From positions 5,319,294 to 5,383,293 of the forward strand of contig NC_020168.2 in assembly GCF_000224145.3 (NCBI RefSeq): DNA of 64,000 nucleotides. Direction: 5' to 3'. Positions 58,201-64,000 of the stretch are shown in pieces. Origin of the DNA: Ciona intestinalis (lineage: Eukaryota; Chordata; Ascidiacea; Phlebobranchia; Cionidae). The first letter of the stretch is position 1; every line of letters begins with the position of its first letter. Position numbers and translations under genes: made by a program. The notes under the pieces were generated by a model. It did no database searches, was not told where the DNA came from, and worked only from the letters and a program-made list of their open reading frames with translations.

Positions 58201-61200
58201 TGTAAAGTCCTTGTGTTAGTCTTACTATTGTGTTTTACCGAGACGTTCGTTTTTAAGTTTAATAAAGCCTATGATCAGTTCCGTTCAATAGTAGGTTTCC
58301 GACAATTTATTAAACTTAAAAGATGGAAGGCAGGTTACTGCGCCCAAAAGAACTATCAGTAGATCCTACTTCGCCTGATGCCGCTACGATATTCAAATAC
58401 TGGTTACGAACAGTAAAAGACTTTATTACGACTCTTGAAGAATCTCAAACTAGCGGACAGACTGCGGTTAACAAAAAAAGAATCATTATCAGTTGCCTTT
58501 CCCCAACAATCTACCCATATGTAGAAGAATGTGAAACGTACGGCGATATCATTGAGATCCTCAGCAGAACATTTATAAGAAGAAAGAATAATATATATGC
58601 CAGACATTTGCTCGTTAGCAGACGACAAGTTGTTGGTGAAACGATCGCTGAATATTTACAGCAATTGAAGATGCTGGCGAAAGAATGTGTGTTCACCGAC
58701 GTCACGAAAGAAAAATACCGAGATGAACTAACTAGAGATGCTTTCATAAATGGACTAAATTCGACGGCAATACGTCAACGGTTACTCGAGGTGGACGAAC
58801 TAGATTTACGAAAGGCACATGAGCTCGCTGATAGTCTTGACAGAGCGCAACACTACGCTACTATGAATGTGGCCTCTACCTCAACAACGCCACCGTTCAC
58901 TGCCTCCTTGTCGCAAACTTCAAGAATTGGAGAAGATCTCGAAGTAGGTCCACTTGCCCAAGCAACCGCAGTAACTCGTCCTGATAGATTTACTTCGAGG
59001 AGGCCATGTCCTTTTTGTGGAGAACCGGACCATAAACGTACCGTATGTCCCGCTCGGTATTCTACTTGTTTTAAGTGCGGGAAGCGAGGCCATTTTTCCA
59101 AGGTATGCCGAGCTTATGACCGAGGTCGGGTTTCAACAATAACTCAAGGTACGTACAGCCGTCCATATTTATCTTCTATTCTTGCGAGTGCACCCAATTG
59201 TCTGGAGCCAGCAATAGTAACAGGAACGTTGGCCGGGGCAACGGTGGATATATTGCTAGACACCGGAGCGTCAAATAACTTTATTGACAGGGGTACAGCA
59301 AGAAAGGCACGTCTATCGCTTAATAAAGTAATAATGTCTATAAATATGGCAGCAGGGAGTAATCCCACTAAAACTTTCGGGAGAACCAAAGCCACTCTAT
59401 CATTTCTTGGAAGAAAATACGTCGACGTCACATTCGATATTATTGAAGGCTTATGCGCCGACGTCATCCTTGGTCAAGATTTTCTGAAAATGCACTCAGA
59501 AGTTACATTCAAACTGGGAGGCGATGCTGATAAACTAATCATTCCTTATGTGCCAATGGAGATCGCCGCTCTTTCGGCTGCAAAGGTAAGCCCTCCACGT
59601 TTGTTTGAATTTATGGACCGTCACGCTCAACCCTACGCATCTCGCTCACGGCAATACAGTCGAGAGGATCAGGCATTTATTCGATCTGAGGTACAACGGT
59701 TGATTGCTTCGGATATTATTGAAGCCTCTAGGTCCCCTTGGCGGGCACAGGTACTGGTGGTAAAAGAAAGTACAAAGAAAAAGCGAATGGTAATTGATTA
59801 CTCACAAACTGTAAACCGATACACACAGTTAGATGCGTATCCTCTCCCTAAAATAGAACAAATAGTTAACAGCGTTGCGGCTGATACTTTCTATAGTTCG
59901 TTGGACCTCCGTTCTGCCTATCACCAGGTCCCTCTTTTATATCATGAAAGACCATATACTGCATTCGAGGCAGATGGTTGTCTATATCAATACAAGCGAC
60001 TTCCATTCGGTGTCACCAATGGAGTTTCGGCTTTTCAACGTGTTATTGATCGCTTTATAGCTCGCCACCAACTCAAGAAAGTATATGCTTATTTAGATGA
60101 CATTACAGTGACTGGGTCAACGTTACAGGAACATGATAAAAACCTAAACGCTTTATTACATGCAGCTCAACAAGATAATCTTACTTTCAATGAAGATAAA
60201 TCAAAGTTCCGTGTGACAACACTTGACTTGCTGGGATACCGCATATCATTTGGAAATATTCGACCAGATCCACATAGGCTTCAACCTCTTCTACAGTTGC
60301 CGCCACCAAAGAGCAGCAAGGAACTTAAACGAATAGTCGGTATGTTTGCCTATTATGCTCGATGGATACCGCAGTATTCTAAAAGTGCCGGGCCACTCTT
60401 ACAGTGCCAAAGTTTCCCTCTAACAGCGGAAGCATTAAGGTCATTTAATGAATTAAAAAGTAATCTTGTTAAAGCCAGTCTCGGTGCCATTCAAGATGAT
60501 CTCCCCTTCGAAGTAGAAAGTGATGCATCCGATTATGCGATCGCTGCGATACTGTCTCAAAATGGGAGGCCAGTTGCATTTATGTCCAGAACGCTCAATT
60601 CCACGGAAAGACACTACCCCGCGGTGGAAAAGGAAGCAACGGCGATCGTCGAAGCTGTACGAAAATGGTCGCATTTTCTAAAAGGAAGATCGTTTTCCTT
60701 AATAACAGATCAGCGTTCCGTCGCCTTTATGTTTGATCAGAAGAACCGAGGTAAAATAAAAAATTCTAAATTGCTTATGTGGAGACTTGAACTTAGTCAA
60801 TATGACTATAAAATACGCCATAAGCCTGGGATAAGCAATGTAGCCCCGGACACATTCTCTCGTGTTTGTTCTCATGTAAATTCTCGACAAGACCTTTGCT
60901 TACTTCATAGAAGCTTGGGTCATCCAGGTTTTGCTCGTTTTTATCATTTTATAAAAGGTCGTAATCTTCCATTTACCTCCGAAGAAACTAAGCAGGTGTG
61001 TCGCAGTTGCCAAACATGTGCGGAAGTCAAGCCACGTTTTTACAAACCTCAAGAAGGAACTTTGGTCAAGTCTATACAGCCATGGGAGAGGTTAAGTATA
61101 GATTTTAAAGGTCCAGTTAGAGGTAGAAATCCATACCTACTAATTGTGGTTGACGAATACAGTAGATATCCATTTGTTTTTCCCTGTAAAAGCCTCTCAT

Positions 61201-64000
61201 CTACAGTTGTAATTGAGTGTTTGTCCCAACTTTTCTGTTTATTCGGTTTTCCTGCTTATATACACAGTGACAGAGGAGCATCGTTCGTGAGCAAAGAAAC
61301 AAAAGAGTTTTTATTTAAACGCAACATAGCTACCAGCACGTCAACCCCATATCATCCAAAAGGGAACTCTCAGTGTGAACGTATCAATCAGACAATATGG
61401 CGGACTATAAAACTAATGTTACACGACCAAAGTCACCGGGAGGATCAATGGGAAGATGTGTTACCCGAAGCTCTACATGCTGTTCGGTCACTATTATGTA
61501 CCAGTACAAATTGCACTCCTCACGAAAGACTGTTTACCTTTTCGAGACGTTCCATGACCGGAACATCTATGCCAACATGGCTTCTCTCTCCGGGACAGGT
61601 GCTACTTCGACGGTACGTCCGTAGCAAAGGAGATCCATTATGTGATCAAGTGGAGCTACTAAATGCTAACAATTCCTATGCCAACATACGTCACAATGAC
61701 GGCAGAGAGTCGACAGTCTCAACTTCGGACCTCGCCCCATGTCCGTCGCCAACACACAATAACTCCAACCAAGAAACTACCGGAGTCTCAACTTCGGACC
61801 TCGCCCCATGTCCGTCGCCAACACACAATAACTCCAACCAAGAAACTACCGGAGATTTTCAAGAGCCATTAAACGACAGCTGTCGGTCTGTTGAAGATTC
61901 AGACCAACCTCCAATTCGTCGATCAACTCGTACGCGAAAACCTCCAGTTCGGTACGGAGATTGGGCCTCTTAGCGTGAATTTTGTGTTAAATTAAAAATA
62001 TATGCCTTCATGTTAATTTAGTAGGGGAGATTGTGATAGTGTTTAAGTTTCTATTCCCCACCGCGTTAAACTAAATGTATGGCCCGTTTGGCAACACTAT
62101 TAATTATTGTGCGACGCGGAAGCTTCAACGCGCGTAATCAACATTCCTGTGTTTCTTGCATAATCCTTCCGTACTCGTGTAAAGTCCTTGTGTTAGTCTT
62201 ACTATTGTGTTTTACCGAGACGTTCGTTTTTAAGTTTAATAAAGCCTATGATCAGTTCCGTTCAATAGTAGGTTTCCGACACCTAACATACTATACATTT
62301 AAGGCAGTAAAAAAATTAAATAAAAATTTCTTGAAATTTTTAAGTTTTATATCTGTCCACAAATTATAAAATACTCAATAAAATAATGAATTCAGACACT
62401 GACTTATAACTTGCAGGACGTAGTGATACAAATATAAAGAAGAGAATGACCAGAGAGGAAATTAAACAGAAGTATCCGGAACCCATACCAAGAGAAAGGG
62501 TCGGTATGCTATATTAATGTCAATCAAAAGTATTTTTTTAGCATAATCAAAGGGAAAAAATTATAGTAATATTTGCAACTATTTATATACATAGCCTAAG
62601 CACCCCAAAAGTTAACTATAAGTAATAGCAGATTTTTTTAAGGTTTTTTCCATGTTGATGTTTCCTGAGTATGCAAAAAAGCTCGCCAATGCATACGTGG
62701 ACATGTTATCTTACCCACACATGCATTCAACTATCGCTGAGTTGTTTGCTCTGCTATCAGAAGCAAAAGAAGGGCCAGAATTATTCTGTGACAGCTGTCT
62801 TCTTGTTGCTCCAATACTTAAAGGAAGAGAGGTTTGTACATTATATTACTTATATATATATGTTTAAAAAACATATTTTGGTGATTTACTTTTGACAGAA
62901 TCTAGTTTCTAGCACATCTTACTTTAAGATATTTTTAATAAAATTTATTCTATACAAATAGTCTGTCTTGAAATCACTTGAAAACTTTTTTTTAATTAAA
63001 TTATTATTTTTCCAGGCATTCCGAAGCGTAATGTCGATAGCAAGAACTTCAACAGCTTGGACAACTTTGATCTGTGACGTCACACAGCGTCTGTGGTTTC
63101 AAAGCGACAATGTTGAACGTATTAAGGTATAGTTAGAATATTTATTTTAAAAATTGTAATTTTTGTTTTTTGGTAAACGTAGGGTTATTGTTTTAGAATG
63201 TAAATTTGGTGAAATTAGAACTCTTCACATTTTAGTATTTGTTTATAAGCTTTGTAAAAACTAAACAAATTGTTTTGTACTCTCTTTAACGCTGGTCTTG
63301 TTTTACACACATATTCTGGCTGTTTTTTCGTAATGTATTTTAAACAACCAATATAAAGTGAATTTTTACTGTGTTTATGTATGCATATATTCACAATTAA
63401 TTTTTTCTATTTGTCCTGTTTATTTTAACAAACAGGAGAAATATGGTTTGGAGGCCAAATGTAAAGTAAAGGTAGTCGGACAGAAAGAATGCACCGAAGA
63501 AAAAAGTTGTTTTGATAATCAATGTAATGATGATTCACAGAGTCAGAAGGGAATTCCTGGTAATTTTACTCATATATTTACAGCAGTAGATTTTTAGTGA
63601 AATTTTATATTATTTTCTGTTATCCACTACCAGGCATAATGTAAATAATTATTTTTTTGTCAGAAATCCATTTTTTTATACTAGATAAGCGGCTAACAGA
63701 TTATTCGCATTGTAATATTTTTCAGGATATGAGGCTTACAACCCTGCAAGTAATGATTGTGTTTATTACGAGTTTGATCGTATTTTAGAATGGAGCAAAA
63801 AGCTTGCAGAAATTCGAATAGCTGAAAAGGTTAGTTCTATTTGTGAATAAATACAGAACATGTATTTGCTATAAAAGTAAATAATATTTTTTTTTAAGAA
63901 AAGCTGTAAAAAAGTTAGAAAACTTGGTAAAAATGTACATTATGCTTTGTGTTTTTTTCAGGATTGCCCACTTGGTGAACTGTCAGCTTGCAATTTGAAG
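52270..64000 (+). CDS. Polycystin-1-related membrane protein (PLAT domain), partial, with long unknown C-terminal part
   Basis: Twenty exons fit, all in phase: 52270-52449, 52513-52630, 52872-53086, 53160-53292, 53464-53730, 53889-53984, 54357-54440, 54598-54719, 54785-54869, 55072-55253, 56121-56224, 56424-56473, 57221-57417, 57738-57921, 62417-62503, 62632-62831, 63016-63126, 63436-63559, 63726-63829, 63962-64000; 894 residues so far. Residues about 30-52 are a membrane helix, followed by a PLAT/LH2 domain (YLVSISIACKPWAGHEGDVY ... RWYLSSVHV), WYFPYHEWIEVF, then LLGWLSRGVTDHHLWTSSVG and two hydrophobic segments (ending GAAVPVYLAEW). This order matches the start of the polycystin-1 membrane region. 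The remaining 600 residues are soluble-looking and unrecognised (e.g. SMLMFPEYAKKLANAYVDML). The exon 15/16 join is the least certain. The intron after 57921 holds an LTR element. A second copy of exon 10 lies at 55568-55749. Confidence 0.72.
52660..52693. repeat. 34-bp perfect palindrome flanked by 7-bp direct repeats
   Basis: Spacerless palindrome centred on GATATC, outer ends CATGGCC/GGCCATG. TTTCAAC abuts it on both sides (52653-52659 and 52694-52700). It lies in intron 2 of the polycystin-like gene. Confidence 0.9.
54028..54180 (-). repeat. SINE fragment in polycystin-like intron 6
   Basis: 'gaatgaatgttacttgtaag', 'atacatctcgtgcctgctta', 'tgtataactcagtctgtg' and 'gtatggctgaaaatttag'. 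Confidence 0.65.
54945..55070 (+). repeat. SINE fragment in polycystin-like intron 9
   Basis: 'gcgtgaggtgtgtaaaacag', 'gttatgacgactgtcgttg' and tail 'acaagttacattcattcatt'. The corresponding place in the second exon copy keeps only the tail. Confidence 0.75.
55391..55440. other. Assembly gap (50 N)
   Basis: Placeholder gap separating two near-identical copies of the exon 10 region. Confidence 0.99.
55441..55890 (+). repeat. Second copy of the exon 9 end / exon 10 region
   Basis: Repeats the last bases of exon 9, intron 9, all 182 bp of exon 10 (here 55568-55749) and the following intron start. The exon copies differ at one synonymous site (GTT/GTC). The intron copies differ by small indels, and most of the SINE fragment is missing here. 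Best read as the alternative haplotype, not an extra exon. Confidence 0.8.
55907..55961. repeat. 24-bp inverted repeat (hairpin)
   Basis: Arms 55907-55930 and 55938-55961 are perfect complements with a 7-nt loop, next to a TA microsatellite and just past the duplicated exon. Confidence 0.85.
56897..57172 (-). repeat. Near full-length SINE in polycystin-like intron 12
   Basis: The best head-proximal copy. On the minus strand the B-box reads GGTTCAAGCC (within 57145-57156), followed by 'ttaacggcaattgctccaac' and the usual body and tail. The insertion ends about 50 bp before the exon 13 acceptor. Confidence 0.8.
57538..57640 (+). repeat. Degenerate SINE fragment in polycystin-like intron 13
   Basis: 'ttgagcaagacacttaatga' and 'aattgtcttccaaacagaaa' only. 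Confidence 0.4.
58055..58304 (+). repeat. 5' LTR
   Basis: 250 bp, begins TGTGATAGTG and ends CCGACA (TG...CA). Contains an AATAAA at 58260-58265. Confidence 0.95.
58305..58322 (+). other. Primer-binding region, apparently self-complementary to the LTR
   Basis: Bases 58306-58321, one base after the LTR, are the perfect complement of LTR bases 58251-58266 (16 bp). No tRNA-type TGG start is present, so fold-back priming as in the Tf1/sushi group is suggested. Confidence 0.65.
58323..61973 (+). CDS. Gag-Pol polyprotein of the Ty3/gypsy element
   Basis: One frame of 1216 codons. Order: gag-like region; two CCHC knuckles (CPFCGEPDHKRTVC and CFKCGKRGHFSKVC, about residues 228-262); aspartic protease DTGASNNFID (about 313); reverse transcriptase with YLDD (about 590); RNase H (ESDASDYAIAAIL); integrase with an HHCC zinc domain and a DDE core (SIDFKGP, HSDRGASF, ERINQT). 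RT-RNase H-integrase order is that of Ty3/gypsy (Metaviridae). Gag and Pol share one frame, as in Tf1-like elements. A 69-bp unit is repeated in tandem near the C-terminus. Confidence 0.95.
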   Translation: MEGRLLRPKELSVDPTSPDAATIFKYWLRTVKDFITTLEESQTSGQTAVNKKRIIISCLSPTIYPYVEECETYGDIIEILSRTFIRRKNNIYARHLLVSRRQVVGETIAEYLQQLKMLAKECVFTDVTKEKYRDELTRDAFINGLNSTAIRQRLLEVDELDLRKAHELADSLDRAQHYATMNVASTSTTPPFTASLSQTSRIGEDLEVGPLAQATAVTRPDRFTSRRPCPFCGEPDHKRTVCPARYSTCFKCGKRGHFSKVCRAYDRGRVSTITQGTYSRPYLSSILASAPNCLEPAIVTGTLAGATVDILLDTGASNNFIDRGTARKARLSLNKVIMSINMAAGSNPTKTFGRTKATLSFLGRKYVDVTFDIIEGLCADVILGQDFLKMHSEVTFKLGGDADKLIIPYVPMEIAALSAAKVSPPRLFEFMDRHAQPYASRSRQYSREDQAFIRSEVQRLIASDIIEASRSPWRAQVLVVKESTKKKRMVIDYSQTVNRYTQLDAYPLPKIEQIVNSVAADTFYSSLDLRSAYHQVPLLYHERPYTAFEADGCLYQYKRLPFGVTNGVSAFQRVIDRFIARHQLKKVYAYLDDITVTGSTLQEHDKNLNALLHAAQQDNLTFNEDKSKFRVTTLDLLGYRISFGNIRPDPHRLQPLLQLPPPKSSKELKRIVGMFAYYARWIPQYSKSAGPLLQCQSFPLTAEALRSFNELKSNLVKASLGAIQDDLPFEVESDASDYAIAAILSQNGRPVAFMSRTLNSTERHYPAVEKEATAIVEAVRKWSHFLKGRSFSLITDQRSVAFMFDQKNRGKIKNSKLLMWRLELSQYDYKIRHKPGISNVAPDTFSRVCSHVNSRQDLCLLHRSLGHPGFARFYHFIKGRNLPFTSEETKQVCRSCQTCAEVKPRFYKPQEGTLVKSIQPWERLSIDFKGPVRGRNPYLLIVVDEYSRYPFVFPCKSLSSTVVIECLSQLFCLFGFPAYIHSDRGASFVSKETKEFLFKRNIATSTSTPYHPKGNSQCERINQTIWRTIKLMLHDQSHREDQWEDVLPEALHAVRSLLCTSTNCTPHERLFTFSRRSMTGTSMPTWLLSPGQVLLRRYVRSKGDPLCDQVELLNANNSYANIRHNDGRESTVSTSDLAPCPSPTHNNSNQETTGVSTSDLAPCPSPTHNNSNQETTGDFQEPLNDSCRSVEDSDQPPIRRSTRTRKPPVRYGDWAS
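62032..62281 (+). repeat. 3' LTR
   Basis: Same 250-bp sequence as the 5' LTR with no difference seen by eye. Confidence 0.95.

Larger units (their letters stand above)
58055..62281 (+). mobile_element. Ty3/gypsy LTR retrotransposon, whole-looking
   Basis: A 4227-bp element with 250-bp LTRs, one long gag-pol frame, a purine tract (gtaggggaga, 62021-62030) before the 3' LTR, and a 5-bp target duplication CCTAA (58050-58054 and 62282-62286). It sits in sense in an intron of the polycystin-like gene. The LTRs are identical by eye, so insertion is very recent. It looks whole, with no breaks noticed. Its size and single-frame layout resemble the Ciona element named Cigr-1; identity needs alignment. 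Confidence 0.95.

Overview
The window looks like a tunicate genome, most likely Ciona. It is A+T-rich, most genes have many short introns with GT-AG ends, and the proteins are deuterostome orthologues (RECQL4, TEX10, SCPEP1, PDE9A, TMEM64, Mist-type bHLH, glycyl-tRNA synthetase). The mobile elements are short MITEs, a tRNA-related SINE and a compact Ty3/gypsy element like those known from Ciona. The species is inferred from content, not from a search. Exon models were built by eye from splice signals, reading-frame phase and family similarity.

Layout: 1-1247 (-) 5' part of a serine carboxypeptidase (SCPEP1-like); 2580-3761 (+) a two-exon DMT/EamA transporter; 4438-6624 (+) intronless GARS1; 6749-7197 a hAT-type MITE; 7400-20156 (+) a 25-exon RECQL4 helicase, with a Tctex1-type dynein light chain gene nested antisense in its 3.9-kb intron 18 (15510-17068); 20774-21628 (+) intronless HAGH (glyoxalase II); 21965-28675 (+) 16-exon TEX10; 28816-29397 and 29986-30941 (-) tandem cytochrome c genes; 32822-35106 (-) a four-exon cysteine-rich single-pass membrane protein with one GC-AG intron; 35.1-38.2 kb non-coding sequence with a 50-N gap and a 606-bp block repeated on both sides of it; 38208-40534 (+) TMEM64-like; 41845-44846 (+) PDE9A-like; 48248-50277 (+) Mist-like bHLH factor; 52270-64000 (+) 20 exons of a polycystin-1-related protein that runs off the window.

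The last gene carries, in one intron and in sense orientation, a whole-looking Ty3/gypsy element (58055-62281) with LTRs identical by eye, a 5-bp target duplication and a primer site that looks self-complementary to the LTR. A second 50-N gap (55391-55440) sits inside this gene between two near-identical copies of one exon, most simply two unmerged haplotypes. About 13 copies of a roughly 200-bp terminal-inverted-repeat MITE and about 20 pieces of a tRNA-related SINE are spread through introns and intergenic DNA.

The genes are ordinary housekeeping, signalling and developmental genes rather than one pathway. Local relationships worth noting are the nested antisense gene, the cytochrome c tandem pair, and two intronless genes (GARS1, HAGH) whose proteins can each start at two methionines, as expected for mitochondrial plus cytosolic products. 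I found no CRISPR array, rRNA or stand-alone tRNA gene.
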